A stretch of DNA of 49,038 nucleotides, taken from positions 76,327 through 125,364 of the forward strand of contig ONLW01000006.1 in the NCBI GenBank assembly GCA_900318835.1, given 5' to 3'. Of this stretch, positions 25,119 through 33,618 are shown piece by piece. The translations under genes were made by a program, and so were the position numbers. This DNA is from an uncultured Bacteroidales bacterium (lineage in GTDB: Bacteria > Bacteroidota > Bacteroidia > Bacteroidales > P3). The notes below the pieces were generated by a model that was given only the letters and a program-made list of their open reading frames with translations, was not told the origin of the DNA and made no database searches. Each line of letters begins with the position of its first letter. The stretch's first letter is position 1.

Positions 25119-25718
25119 ATGATTATGGATGAAAGAGTCAAACAGTACATTGAAGAGCGAAAGAGACAAATGGCGGAACAAGCTTCGTTGGAGAAAGAAA
25201 CAAAAGATGCTTATGAGTTAGAAAGAAAGGAAAAAATTCTCATTAAAGCAGGTCTTTGCGACAGGGAATATATGTCTAAGAGTCATCCGAACTGGGAGGA
25301 TTACCCATATTTTGACAATCTCGTCGGTGAGAGATACAGATTAAAACTATGGGATGTGTCAGATGAAGAGTATTCCGAACTCCTTAAATATATTCCAGAG
25401 GAGGAAAAGCATTCAATTAAGATAGAAGGTGTCGACCCCAACGAAACTAAGAGTGAGGATTTGGCAATAAATCCCAATGCAGAGAAGATATTAGATTGGA
25501 TATCTAAAATTGTTCTTTGGGGTGGTATAGTTGTTTTTGTCATTTACTTCATTCTATCGTTTAGAGAAGAAGGTGGATACTATCGGAGTAAAACGGTTTT
25601 TGACTGGACATTATTCCTTACAAGTTGTACTTCTTTATTCATTGCAGTGTCAATGTATGCTGTTATGCAAGTGTTACGCAACATTTCTATTAACATTTTT
25701 AATAAAAAACAATCATGA
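25119..25718 (+). CDS. Two-helix membrane protein with charged cytoplasmic N-terminus, unknown
   Basis: 199 residues from the ATG at 25119 (a second ATG two codons later is equally possible). The first ~40 residues are a charged coiled coil (VKQYIEERKRQMAEQASLEK). A middle region of about 80 residues has no recognised domain. Two transmembrane segments follow at about 130-147 and 162-186, with a short basic tail. The gene is AT-rich compared with its neighbours on both sides. Its last bases overlap the ATG of the downstream lipoprotein gene (ATGA), so the two form a unit. Function unknown. Confidence 0.75.
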   Translation: MIMDERVKQYIEERKRQMAEQASLEKETKDAYELERKEKILIKAGLCDREYMSKSHPNWEDYPYFDNLVGERYRLKLWDVSDEEYSELLKYIPEEEKHSIKIEGVDPNETKSEDLAINPNAEKILDWISKIVLWGGIVVFVIYFILSFREEGGYYRSKTVFDWTLFLTSCTSLFIAVSMYAVMQVLRNISINIFNKKQS

Positions 25719-26632
25719 AAAAAGTATTATTATCAGTGGCACTCATTTGTGCATTAATGAGCGTGTCTTGCAGCAAGTCTCAGAAGTTGGAGAAAGCAGC
25801 AAAGGAATCGTCAGTTGCTCTTTTGAGAGAGCTTGCCAAAGACCCAACAAGTGTTCAAGTATCAGATCAAGAGACATTTTATGCCAATGATTCTCTTTGT
25901 ATTCTTAGAATGAATTTCAAAGGGAAAAATGGGTTGGGTATGGAAACATCGACTCAGATTGAGTATGTGTATCTTGTTAGTAACGGCGTTGCTTATGAAG
26001 CTCAACAAAAACTTGACGAAGATAGTATTTATCTGTCGCCAGAAGTTTTCGAAAAACAAAAAATTGGTAAGATTTATGAAACCTTGACCTATGATGATGG
26101 TATTCGATACAGGGCAGCAGTCTTGGTTAATTCAACAGGTCGTGCAGTGGGCGATAAGGAAAACAATGTTGATGTGAAAATTCCAGTCCCAACGGGAACT
26201 GGTGCATGGCAATTGCGTTTTTATAGAGACCAATTTAACAAGGAGACCAACGACAAGTATCTTTTATTGATGGGACGGGGTGTTTTTAGCAATTCTGCAA
26301 CAACAGGATCTCGAATGACCGCAATATTATATTGTGATAAATATGAGTTTTCATTTAAGTTTATAGAGTATGATTCTTATGTTGTTAAAGATGAAGGTCG
26401 CGTCAATATGGACATCCGAGATTCAGAAGGAAACATACATAATAATTTGTATTTCTGGAATGATAGTAATGGTAATATCACTTCTTTTTTGTCGGGAGAA
26501 GAGTTGTTGAATATTATAAAAAAGGGAGGAGTGATATCTGTTTCTGCAACGTGTGGCGAATATTCAAGAAGTCAATATATATTTGATTTAGATGTAAGTG
26601 GCTTTGAGAATGCAATAAAATATGTGAAGTAA
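25715..26632 (+). CDS. Predicted lipoprotein, unknown
   Basis: 305 residues with lipobox LMSVSC (lipid Cys19). A short helical stretch (EKAAKESSVALLRELAKDP) comes first; the rest looks beta-rich with patterns such as CILRMNFKGKNG, TQIEYVYLVSNGVAYEAQ and YEFSFKFIEYDSYVV. No domain recognised. AT-rich codon use like the upstream gene and unlike the flanking chromosome suggests both came in together. A terminator hairpin sits 18 bp after the stop. Confidence 0.75.
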   Translation: MKKVLLSVALICALMSVSCSKSQKLEKAAKESSVALLRELAKDPTSVQVSDQETFYANDSLCILRMNFKGKNGLGMETSTQIEYVYLVSNGVAYEAQQKLDEDSIYLSPEVFEKQKIGKIYETLTYDDGIRYRAAVLVNSTGRAVGDKENNVDVKIPVPTGTGAWQLRFYRDQFNKETNDKYLLLMGRGVFSNSATTGSRMTAILYCDKYEFSFKFIEYDSYVVKDEGRVNMDIRDSEGNIHNNLYFWNDSNGNITSFLSGEELLNIIKKGGVISVSATCGEYSRSQYIFDLDVSGFENAIKYVK

Positions 26633-26650
26633 GTTATTGCACAAAACGAG

Positions 26651-26687
26651 AATGCACCTAATCCGATGGGTTAGGTGCATTTTTTAT
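26651..26687. terminator. Intrinsic terminator
   Basis: Perfect 11-bp stem AATGCACCTAA / TTAGGTGCATT, loop of 9, then a T-run. Shared with the convergent barrel gene. Confidence 0.88.
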
Positions 26688-26709
26688 CTTTATGGAGAGT
26701 GGCTTTTTG

Positions 26710-27975
26710 TCAGAACGTGAACCTGAGACCGAAGCTGTGGATGTTTCCGGCCTCGGCCGAGGGCCGATAGGTGGGCAGGAGGTCGACGAAGAAGTCCATC
26801 CGCATGGACATCAATACGGGGAGTGTGATGCCTACCGTGAGGCGCAACTGGAAGGTAGAGAGGTCGCGCACTTTCTCGCTGCCGCTCTTGAAGTGGTCGT
26901 GACTGTTGAGCCACGTGGTTTTGAATCCCTGGCCGAGCTGCAGCATGGGGGTGAGGCCGATGTGGACATTGCTGATGAAGTGTCTCGCTATGTGGTTCTT
27001 CACAGAGTAGCCCATCTGTATGGGAATGCCGAAGAAGTTGTTCCATAGGATTTGGTATTGCCGGTTGTCGGTAGGGATGGTGGCGAGTTGCAGGTGATGG
27101 TCGGCAGTCTCCACGTCGTTGGTCAGGAATCGTCCTTCCATGCCCATGGTCCATCCGAAGTTGAACCACAGCCGGTCGGTGAAGTAGATTTCGTTGCACA
27201 TCAGCGTGAGGGATACGTGGGCGCCGAAGTTGCAGTTGAAGGGAGAGTTGGAGTGGTGGTCGAAGTAGTTGGTGACGCCGAAAGCGAAACCACCGGTGAG
27301 CATGTGCAACTGCTCTCTGATCCAGCGGTTGGCTGTCTTCACCTCGACTTTCTCGTTCTTCTCGGCCAACTCGGGCAGGTTGCCGTAGGACTCGGGGTGG
27401 CGCACGCAGTCGAGATGGAGGGCTTTGTTGTTGTCGATGTTGACGGTGCTGTACTTCATGGTATTGAGCGTGATCTTGTTGCCATCCAAGTTGCCGATGT
27501 GGAGGTTGGCCATTGTGTCGACGGCGATGTGGAGAGGACGTTCGGCGTACAGCACGCGCACATCGAGGCGCGAGTGAGGATCGAGTAGCATCTCATGCCA
27601 GTTTTTTGAGGAGGTGAAGGCGAGACTGTCGGAACTGGCGCTGGCGCCGCGATTCATCAGCAGGTATGTCAGCGGGCGGATGAAATGAATCTCCACGCGG
27701 GTGCCGTGGGGCATGAAGTTGTTGTCCTTCAACGTGAACCAGCCGTTTTCAAGTGTGCAGATTTCGGGCTCGTTGCCTTCGGCGAAGTAGTATTCGCAGG
27801 GTGTGACGATGACGATGGAGTTGAGGGTGTCGTGGATGAGGCGGATGTCCCAGCCGCTGCCGAGTTCCATCTGCTCGATGTCGCCTTCGAGGCGTTGCTC
27901 CACTTCGTAGCGGTTCTGTGCCGTTGCCACCAGCGCGGCGAGGCAGAGGGCGAGGGTGAGGATTGTTTTCTTCAT
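26710..27975 (-). CDS. GIN-domain-like outer-membrane beta-barrel protein
   Basis: 421 residues with a signal peptide (ILTLALCLAALVATAQ). The N-terminal third (about 25-185) resembles the head-GIN/DUF2807 beta-helix fold: SGWDIRLIHDTLNSIVIVTP, then repeated short strands such as LHIGNLDGNKITLNTMKYSTVNI. From about 225 on there are amphipathic strands (ANRWIREQLHMLTGGFAFGV, RLWFNFGWTMGMEGRF, IPIQMGYSVKN) ending in GLRFTF, a typical barrel terminus with final Phe. It is the last gene of the sigma-factor operon and may be that sigma factor's structural target or sensor. Confidence 0.75.
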   Translation of the reverse strand: MKKTILTLALCLAALVATAQNRYEVEQRLEGDIEQMELGSGWDIRLIHDTLNSIVIVTPCEYYFAEGNEPEICTLENGWFTLKDNNFMPHGTRVEIHFIRPLTYLLMNRGASASSDSLAFTSSKNWHEMLLDPHSRLDVRVLYAERPLHIAVDTMANLHIGNLDGNKITLNTMKYSTVNIDNNKALHLDCVRHPESYGNLPELAEKNEKVEVKTANRWIREQLHMLTGGFAFGVTNYFDHHSNSPFNCNFGAHVSLTLMCNEIYFTDRLWFNFGWTMGMEGRFLTNDVETADHHLQLATIPTDNRQYQILWNNFFGIPIQMGYSVKNHIARHFISNVHIGLTPMLQLGQGFKTTWLNSHDHFKSGSEKVRDLSTFQLRLTVGITLPVLMSMRMDFFVDLLPTYRPSAEAGNIHSFGLRFTF

Positions 27976-27986
27976 AATGGAAAGGA

Positions 27987-28568
27987 TTATTTGATTATAA
28001 GGGCAAATGATTTTGTAATGGTGTCTTTGGGGAAGAGGTTGATGGCGAGCTCCTGAGTGTTGTAGGAAGGTCGTGCGCAGCCTTTCTCACAGGCGAGGTT
28101 GCCTGAGGTACGTCGCATGACGCGAGGGGAGGAAGGGGTGTCGATGGTGGTGATGGAAGGTTCGATTTGGGCAATGGGGATATCCGGGATTTCTGTCACT
28201 ACCAGCGTCTGCTCGATGGGTTCAACCTTTGCAATCTCTTCGCTGTGGATTGTTTTGCGAGTGTGACGCACCGCTGGGGTTGGTTGAGGTTGGGCCTCCT
28301 CGGGCATCGCCTCTTCGACGGCTATCGGAAGAAGGCTGTCGGCCTGTGCCACCAGCAGGGGCGTGCTTTCGGGCTGGCGGAAGAGGGGGGGGAGGGCTAT
28401 TAGCAGCAGGACGGAGGCCGCGGCCGCACCCACCCATACGGGCCACAGGCGGCGGCTCTTGGGGGCGGCCTGATTCCCTAACAGCTGGCGCAACTCCTCT
28501 TGGCGGCGGCGGTTGGCCTCGGTGGTGCGTTTGGCTGCGAACAGTTCTTGCAATTCTTTATCTTCCAT
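27987..28568 (-). CDS. Probable anti-sigma factor (single-pass membrane protein)
   Basis: 193 residues. A charged cytoplasmic N-terminus of ~42 residues (KELQELFAAKRTTEANRRRQEELRQLL) precedes one transmembrane helix (about 43-62, PVWVGAAAASVLLLIALPPL). The periplasmic part is Pro-rich and low-complexity and contains a Cys pair (ACEKGC). Its start overlaps the stop of the sigma gene by 11 bp, the usual arrangement for an anti-sigma partner, though the N-terminal domain is not a recognised zinc anti-sigma domain. It most likely tethers the sigma factor to the membrane. 11 bp separate it from the barrel gene. Confidence 0.7.
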   Translation of the reverse strand: MEDKELQELFAAKRTTEANRRRQEELRQLLGNQAAPKSRRLWPVWVGAAAASVLLLIALPPLFRQPESTPLLVAQADSLLPIAVEEAMPEEAQPQPTPAVRHTRKTIHSEEIAKVEPIEQTLVVTEIPDIPIAQIEPSITTIDTPSSPRVMRRTSGNLACEKGCARPSYNTQELAINLFPKDTITKSFALIIK

Positions 28569-29055
28569 GGCTCATCATTGTTTTCAGGTTTGATATGGCT
28601 CGCGAAAGGGTGGTGTAGACGTTGGTCGAGGACATTCCTAACTGACGTTGCATCTCGTCGTGAGTCATCGCTTTCATGTATTTCATCTCCACAGCCTCCC
28701 GTTGCACTTCTGGCAGCTGCTCCATCATGCGGTCAAGTTTCGCGGCGCGTTCTTCGATGAGGGCGGCTTCGGCCAGGATGGCGTCGTCGCTCATGTTGTC
28801 AAGCAACTCGAAATTGCCCGTGGCAATGTTTCGGCTTTTGCGGAGGAGTGAGATGCAGCGGTTTTTGACCGTCTGCATGGCGTAGGCGTTAAGATTCAGC
28901 ACATGATCTAGTTTGTTGCGTTTTTCCCACAGCTCGATGACGGTCTCCTGCACCATGTCCTCGGCGTCGCTCTCGTTGTGTAGCAGTTTCTCTGCGGCGA
29001 GTTGCATGGCCGGTTGCAAGCTCATCAAGGTATTGAGAAAGTTTTCTTGCTTCAT
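28558..29055 (-). CDS. ECF-type RNA polymerase sigma factor
   Basis: 165 residues from the ATG at 29055; an ATG at 29094 would add 13 residues. Region 2 reads LHNESDAEDMVQETVIELWE with NLNAYAMQTVKNRCISLLRK, and region 4 reads LPEVQREAVEMKYMKAMTHDEM followed by a helix-turn-helix (LGMSSTNVYTTLSRAISNL). These are the hallmarks of ECF sigma factors. It is followed at once by a membrane protein likely to be its anti-sigma and by an outer-membrane barrel, and preceded by PD40-OmpA and PorP/SprF genes, which suggests an envelope signal. Confidence 0.88.
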   Translation of the reverse strand: MKQENFLNTLMSLQPAMQLAAEKLLHNESDAEDMVQETVIELWEKRNKLDHVLNLNAYAMQTVKNRCISLLRKSRNIATGNFELLDNMSDDAILAEAALIEERAAKLDRMMEQLPEVQREAVEMKYMKAMTHDEMQRQLGMSSTNVYTTLSRAISNLKTMMSHGR

Positions 29056-29123
29056 CGATTCCAATGCTGATTCACCCTTATGACGCAAAACCATCCTAAA
29101 TCTTACAAATAAAAGTAAAAAAA

Positions 29124-30698
29124 TTATTGAATCTCGCAGCCGAGTATCTCGATGCGGCGTGCGAGGGCGGCGGGAAGTCCGTATACAGGGTCTTTCGATT
29201 GGCTCTCTGTAGTCGGCTCCACGGCGCCGTGGGGCTTCTGAACGATATTGAGTCGACCGTCGTCGAGGGCATTCTCGAAGACGCCGCCTCTCCATGTGCG
29301 TATCATATTTATAAAGGAACCAATCCTGCGGTGCGAAAGGTTGAGGTTGTAGTCGGTCTTGTACACTGGGCTGGCGAAGCCTGCAATGGTGATGGTAATC
29401 TTGTTTCCGGCGTCAAGCAGGCTTTCCGCGTAGTCCAGCAACTCTTCCACGCGGTTGTAGTTGCCCATGACGCAGGTATCGAAGAATATCGCCATCAGCG
29501 TTGAGTCGTCGGCGTTCTTCTGTTTGGCTATATACTCATTGCGCAGCGAGGCGTAGTGCCGTTGGCAGTCGGGATAGGTAGTTGTGGTGGACATTTCGCG
29601 GCTCTGCGGGTCGGGGTCGTCGTTGTGGAAGTAGAGGAACAGCGGGAACATGAAGCGCCGCACGCGTTGCTGGATTGTGTCGATGCTCTCCACAGTGTCC
29701 ATCTTCAGCTCCACCACATCCATGACGAAGGTGGAATCCACTCCCCAGCGGTAGAGGTCGTTGCAGCAGGTGGAGTCGGTGAGGAAATAGCTGTCGCTAC
29801 GATTCGACGCGAGGAAGCCACCGAGAGGGCGGCTTGTGACGCTGTCGTAGTCGGTGATGTTATAGTAGAGGTCGTTGTGCTCGCTGTTCAAGCATCCGCA
29901 CACTGGTTCGGCCTTCTGCCAGGTGTTCCTTTGCCCCACGGCACAATAGATGTCGTGCCCGCCTTTGCCACCCTCGCGGTCCGACGAGAAGTAGAGTACA
30001 CCGTTGAGCTGGTCGTAGAAGGGGGTAATCTCGTCGGCTGCCGAGTTGACCATGGGACCGAGGTTGAAGCACTCGGTGCTCTTGCCGTTCTTGACGAGGG
30101 TATACCAGATGTCGTTTCCGCCCAAGCCGTTTGGCCGGTTACTGACGAAATAAAGGATTATGGTGCTGTCTTTCAGGCGCCCCACGGAGGGATGCGTCGA
30201 GGTGTAGCCCTTCATGTTCACCGGCCCCGGAAGCTTCACAGGCTTCTCCCATCCGCGACGTTTCTTGCGCTTGGCGAAATAAATCTCGCACTGGAGGCTC
30301 TCCACGTCGCCGCGTGTGAAGTAGATGTCTTTGGTCCATGGGTCGAAGGCGATGTTGCCCGTATGGTCGCGCTTGTTGTTGAGTCCCCAGCGGTCGGGCT
30401 TAGGCTTTGCCACCCGGCCGTTCTTGGCGATGCGTGCCTGATAGACCTGCATCACGCCGCCACCCACGTCAAACTGGCTGTTGGTCCTCACTGTCGGTGG
30501 CATCGACGAATAGACCAGCACCGTATCGCCCAGCCGCAGCGCCCCTGTCTCGCTCCCTGGTGTATTCAGCGGTTTCTCTAGATGTACCACACGGTACTGC
30601 GCTCTTAAGGTGAAAGGTGAAAGGTGAAAGGTGAAAGCCAAGCTGACGCAGAGCATCAGCCGCAATAATCTTTTCTGTATGTAAAATCCTTTCATCAT
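29124..30698 (-). CDS. PD40/OmpA-like lipid- or cell-wall-associated protein of the PorP/SprF neighbourhood
   Basis: 524 residues. The N-terminal signal peptide contains the heptamer-encoded insert FTFHLSPFT (30609-30636 repeats). WD40-like PD40 beta-propeller units follow: HTGNIAFDPWTKDIYFTRG, TSTHPSVGRLKDSTIILYFVSNRPNGLGGNDIWY (in two parts), ITPFYDQLNGVLYFSSDREGGKGGHDIYC. After a linker the C-terminus resembles an OmpA-like peptidoglycan-binding domain (TITIAGFASPVYKTDYN, LSHRRIGSFINMI) but its final part is divergent. Such proteins pair with PorP/SprF in gliding and type IX secretion complexes (PorE-like). It lies between the PorP/SprF and sigma genes. Confidence 0.8.
   Translation of the reverse strand: MMKGFYIQKRLLRLMLCVSLAFTFHLSPFTLRAQYRVVHLEKPLNTPGSETGALRLGDTVLVYSSMPPTVRTNSQFDVGGGVMQVYQARIAKNGRVAKPKPDRWGLNNKRDHTGNIAFDPWTKDIYFTRGDVESLQCEIYFAKRKKRRGWEKPVKLPGPVNMKGYTSTHPSVGRLKDSTIILYFVSNRPNGLGGNDIWYTLVKNGKSTECFNLGPMVNSAADEITPFYDQLNGVLYFSSDREGGKGGHDIYCAVGQRNTWQKAEPVCGCLNSEHNDLYYNITDYDSVTSRPLGGFLASNRSDSYFLTDSTCCNDLYRWGVDSTFVMDVVELKMDTVESIDTIQQRVRRFMFPLFLYFHNDDPDPQSREMSTTTTYPDCQRHYASLRNEYIAKQKNADDSTLMAIFFDTCVMGNYNRVEELLDYAESLLDAGNKITITIAGFASPVYKTDYNLNLSHRRIGSFINMIRTWRGGVFENALDDGRLNIVQKPHGAVEPTTESQSKDPVYGLPAALARRIEILGCEIQ
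30609..30636. repeat. Four-copy GGTGAAA array inside a signal peptide
   Basis: Four exact GGTGAAA copies on the plus strand encode the FHLSPFT part of the PD40-OmpA signal peptide. A looser GTGAAA-type array (about 30705-30731) lies directly upstream of the same gene's ATG. Seven is not a multiple of three, so copy changes would shift the frame. Confidence 0.85.
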
Positions 30699-30729
30699 AT
30701 TCTCTGTCTTTCACCTCTCACATTTCACC

Positions 30730-31764
30730 TTATATTATCGGGCACGGCAGCGCTTCCTTGTAGTGTTTGTCGTCGCGTTTCCCTATCTTGTAAACCACGC
30801 CAATCTCGAAGGCTCCCAGCGTGTGGCTGGCCTCGGCGAGGGTAGAGAGGTTGGCGTCGTAGCTGAATGCGAAAACCCATTGTGTCCATTCCACCGCCAC
30901 GTTCACCGCCAGGGCATCACCATGGCGACCCAGCAGTCCGGTGCTGAAGGCCAAGTATTTGCGCGCACGCTCGTTGACGTACCACTTCACGTCGCAACCA
31001 TAGACCAGCTCGCTGAATCCTTTCTGGTGCTGGTAGCCTGCCACCGGCAGGACGCTCCATTGTGGGTGGAAACGCCACTCGGCACGTGTGTAGAGGTTCC
31101 AGCGGAGGCTCAGACGTGTGTCGCTCAGGCCCAGATATGATATGTCGGGCTCATTGATGTTCCTTAGGGAAAAACCCACCTTGGTGTAGACTTCATCGTT
31201 CACCTGGCAGAACCACGCCACACCGGCACCCAGAGTGGGGTAGAGGGCCTTCTCGCGTACGAAGGTCTCGGTGCCGTCGGCCAGATTGATGTGTTCGGGG
31301 TCGAACCCCACCTGACCTACACCGCCTTCGAAGGCCACGGAAATCAGGTTGTTACCGTTGCCAAGGGCTTGGAAATAAGAGACGATGGCGGAGGCTGACG
31401 TCGAGCCGTAGCTCAGTTCGCCTGCGCGGTCGTTGCTCACCCACAGGCCGGCGCTCAGGCCGTTTCCGTTGCGCTTGCTGCGCATGATGCTCAGTTCCGC
31501 CGTGGCACTGAAGGTCTGGAACGGAGTGGTTACCGAGGCCCATTGGTTGCGGTACACCGCCCCGAAGCGCGCCTTGTCGGCGAAGAAGCCGCTGTAGGCC
31601 GGATTGAACAGCAGCGGGTCGAGGTCCAGCATCGTGAAATGAATATCTTGTGCAGTGGATGACGACAACAGCGACAACCCAAACAACAATCCGGCGCACA
31701 TGCGCCGGAGAAGCAAATCGATGTTCGCTTTGCAAGTTGTCTTTGTTGTCGTTAATAAACGCAT
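30730..31764 (-). CDS. PorP/SprF family type IX secretion system membrane protein
   Basis: 344 residues. The family signature follows the signal peptide: QDIHFTMLDLDPLLFNPAYSG, then GAVYRNQWASV. The rest is a barrel of amphipathic strands ending in GAFEIGVVYKIGK. Such proteins sit in the outer membrane and are tied to gliding motility and T9SS cargo anchoring in Bacteroidota. The start at 31764 gives a long n-region; the Met at 31701 gives a cleaner signal peptide and may be the true start. Only 8 bp separate it from the tsaD stop, so it is probably co-transcribed. Confidence 0.9.
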   Translation of the reverse strand: MRLLTTTKTTCKANIDLLLRRMCAGLLFGLSLLSSSTAQDIHFTMLDLDPLLFNPAYSGFFADKARFGAVYRNQWASVTTPFQTFSATAELSIMRSKRNGNGLSAGLWVSNDRAGELSYGSTSASAIVSYFQALGNGNNLISVAFEGGVGQVGFDPEHINLADGTETFVREKALYPTLGAGVAWFCQVNDEVYTKVGFSLRNINEPDISYLGLSDTRLSLRWNLYTRAEWRFHPQWSVLPVAGYQHQKGFSELVYGCDVKWYVNERARKYLAFSTGLLGRHGDALAVNVAVEWTQWVFAFSYDANLSTLAEASHTLGAFEIGVVYKIGKRDDKHYKEALPCPII

Positions 31765-31772
31765 TTGTCGTA

Positions 31773-32771
31773 TTATCGCGTATAAGGTGGCAATGAAATA
31801 TCTGCAAATTCTCCCTTTAGATACTTGAAATAGCCGGCGATGCCCACCATGGCGGCATTGTCGGTGCAGAACTTGAATGGCGGGATGAACGCCTGCCAGT
31901 GGTGCTTGTCGCAGATACGCTGCAACTCGCTTCTCAGCAATGAGTTGGCACTCACTCCGCCGGCGATGGCTACCTGCCGCACCTTATGGTCGATGGCGGC
32001 GCGCTCGGCCTTCTTCAGCAGGAAGCCCACGATGGTCTTCTGTATCGAGGCGCAGAGGTCGGCCTTGTGCTTCTCGATGAAGTCGGGATCCTCCTTCAAC
32101 CTGTCGCGGAGGAAATAGAGGAACGAGGTCTTGATGCCTGAGAATGAGTAGTCGTAGCCCTGAATCTGAGGCGTGGCGAAGCGGTAGGCATCGGCATTGC
32201 CCTCCTTGGCCAGGCGGTCGATGATGGGACCGCCGGGATAGCCGAGGTCCATGATTTTGGCTGCTTTGTCGATGGCCTCGCCGGCGGCATCGTCGATGGT
32301 CTGCCCCAGCACTTCCATCTCGAAGTGGCTCTTCAGCAGCAATATCTGGGTGTGACCGCCGGAAACCAGCAGGCAGATGAAGGGGAACTGAGGGATAGGC
32401 TCGCCGCGGTCAATGAAGTGGCTAAGTACATGCGCCTGAAGGTGATTCACTTCAATTAACGGCTTACCTAGGGCCTGTGCGAAACTTTTGGCGAAGCTCA
32501 CGCCCACCATTAGGCTCCCCATCAGGCCGGGACCGCGCGTAAAAGACACGGCATCAATATCTTCCTTGGCAATTCCCGCCTCGTGGATGGCACCGTCGAC
32601 CACGGGGATGATGTTCTGCTCATGGGCACGCGAGGCCAGTTCGGGCACCACCCCGCCGTACTGCTCATGCACTTTCTGGCTGGCAATCACGTTACTCAGC
32701 AGCACGTCGTTCCGCAGGACCGCCGCCGACGTATCGTCACAACTCGATTCTATCGCTAAAATAATGCTCAT
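31773..32771 (-). CDS. tsaD: tRNA N6-adenosine threonylcarbamoyltransferase TsaD
   Basis: 332 residues from the ATG at 32771. It transfers the threonylcarbamoyl group to A37 of ANN-decoding tRNAs, acting with TsaB and TsaE. Features: ILAIESSCDDTSAAV, the iron-binding pair in VNHLQAHVLSH (His110, His114), LLVSGGHTQ, and IAGGVSANSLLR. It is an essential, highly conserved housekeeping gene. Upstream in-frame codons run into the promoter and DUF6266 gene and are not translated. A perfect promoter lies at 32796-32826 (minus), and the genes downstream through 26710 follow closely. Confidence 0.95.
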   Translation of the reverse strand: MSIILAIESSCDDTSAAVLRNDVLLSNVIASQKVHEQYGGVVPELASRAHEQNIIPVVDGAIHEAGIAKEDIDAVSFTRGPGLMGSLMVGVSFAKSFAQALGKPLIEVNHLQAHVLSHFIDRGEPIPQFPFICLLVSGGHTQILLLKSHFEMEVLGQTIDDAAGEAIDKAAKIMDLGYPGGPIIDRLAKEGNADAYRFATPQIQGYDYSFSGIKTSFLYFLRDRLKEDPDFIEKHKADLCASIQKTIVGFLLKKAERAAIDHKVRQVAIAGGVSANSLLRSELQRICDKHHWQAFIPPFKFCTDNAAMVGIAGYFKYLKGEFADISLPPYTR

Positions 32772-32795
32772 AATAGATGATTCCAAAATAAAATG

Positions 32796-32826
32796 CAAAA
32801 ATACGAAGAATCGACGATATGACAAA
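32796..32826 (-). promoter_or_regulatory. Promoter of tsaD
   Basis: On the minus strand: TTTG, exactly 19 bases, TATTTTTG, 25 bp upstream of the tsaD ATG. Confidence 0.9.
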
Positions 32827-32841
32827 AAAAATGTTGTGTCT

Positions 32842-33618
32842 TTATATTTCTGCGGGCGGTTCGGGTGGCGGACCCTTCTTTTCGGGGACTTTGCTCTGGC
32901 TTCCGTTCGTGCGCCCCTGCGGGACAAACTCCGCGTCGTTCGTCGGCGTCGGTGACCATTCCGTGGAGTCCTCCTGCTGCGTCTCAATACGCTCATCCAG
33001 AGCAATTTCGCCTGCATAGACAGAATCGCTCCAGCGGCCGTCGGCCGATTGCACCATGAGGTAGACGTGCGCCGTGTGGCCAGCGAAACGGTCGGGCAGC
33101 GCCAGGGCCACACGCTTGTCGCGGCGGTAGGAGGGGGCCGTCAGGAAACCCGTCTCCAAATCAGGAATATAGGCATAGAGGTAGACGTGGTCGAAGCTGC
33201 TGCCCGTGCCACGCTCGTAGCGCACGTCGAGCACGTTGTGCGAGGTCCACTCCATCGACTTCAGGCTCACCGTGGCTACATCTCCAACACTGAGAATCAG
33301 CGAGCTATAGTCTACCGTGAGCCGCTCGTCCTCCATGCCGAAGGCGTGCTGATTCATCTTCACGAAGAGGTTGTATGCCGTCATGCCGGTGGCGCGTGCC
33401 GCGTCACGCAGCGTGGTGCCCACGGCCCAGCTCATCTTGGCCGCCAGCTGCACCTCCTGCTTGAACATCTTGCGGTGCTCCATCTGCGCCGCCGTCCGCG
33501 GATTCTTCACCCATCGCTGGTGCGCCCGCACGCAGTACTTCCCGTTCCACATATATCCCACCACGGGACCAATCTTCCCGCTGTAACCACCCAGAATACC
33601 AGATATTTGCTTCGCCAT
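32842..33618 (-). CDS. DUF6266 family protein
   Basis: 258 residues. The N-terminus is diagnostic of this Bacteroidota family: ISGILGGYSGKIGPVVGYMW followed by YCVRAHQRWVKNPRTAAQ. The central part looks beta-sandwich-like with paired strands (SSFDHVYLYAYIPDL, TAHVYLMVQSADGRWSDSVY). The tail is acidic then Pro-rich (EKKGPPPEPPAEI). Function is unknown; genes of this family often lie near mobile or phage-like regions. It is the last typical gene before the AT-rich accessory region to the right. Confidence 0.85.
   Translation of the reverse strand: MAKQISGILGGYSGKIGPVVGYMWNGKYCVRAHQRWVKNPRTAAQMEHRKMFKQEVQLAAKMSWAVGTTLRDAARATGMTAYNLFVKMNQHAFGMEDERLTVDYSSLILSVGDVATVSLKSMEWTSHNVLDVRYERGTGSSFDHVYLYAYIPDLETGFLTAPSYRRDKRVALALPDRFAGHTAHVYLMVQSADGRWSDSVYAGEIALDERIETQQEDSTEWSPTPTNDAEFVPQGRTNGSQSKVPEKKGPPPEPPAEI

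Noticed and set aside
24883-25119. A 78-codon frame over the structured RNA
   Set aside because: Starts at TTG within a hairpin at the transcription start, has no ribosome-binding site, and its bases are better explained by nested base pairing.
29556-30581. A 341-codon plus-strand frame opposite the PD40-OmpA gene
   Set aside because: Shadow of a gene with clear PD40 motifs; no recognisable features of its own.
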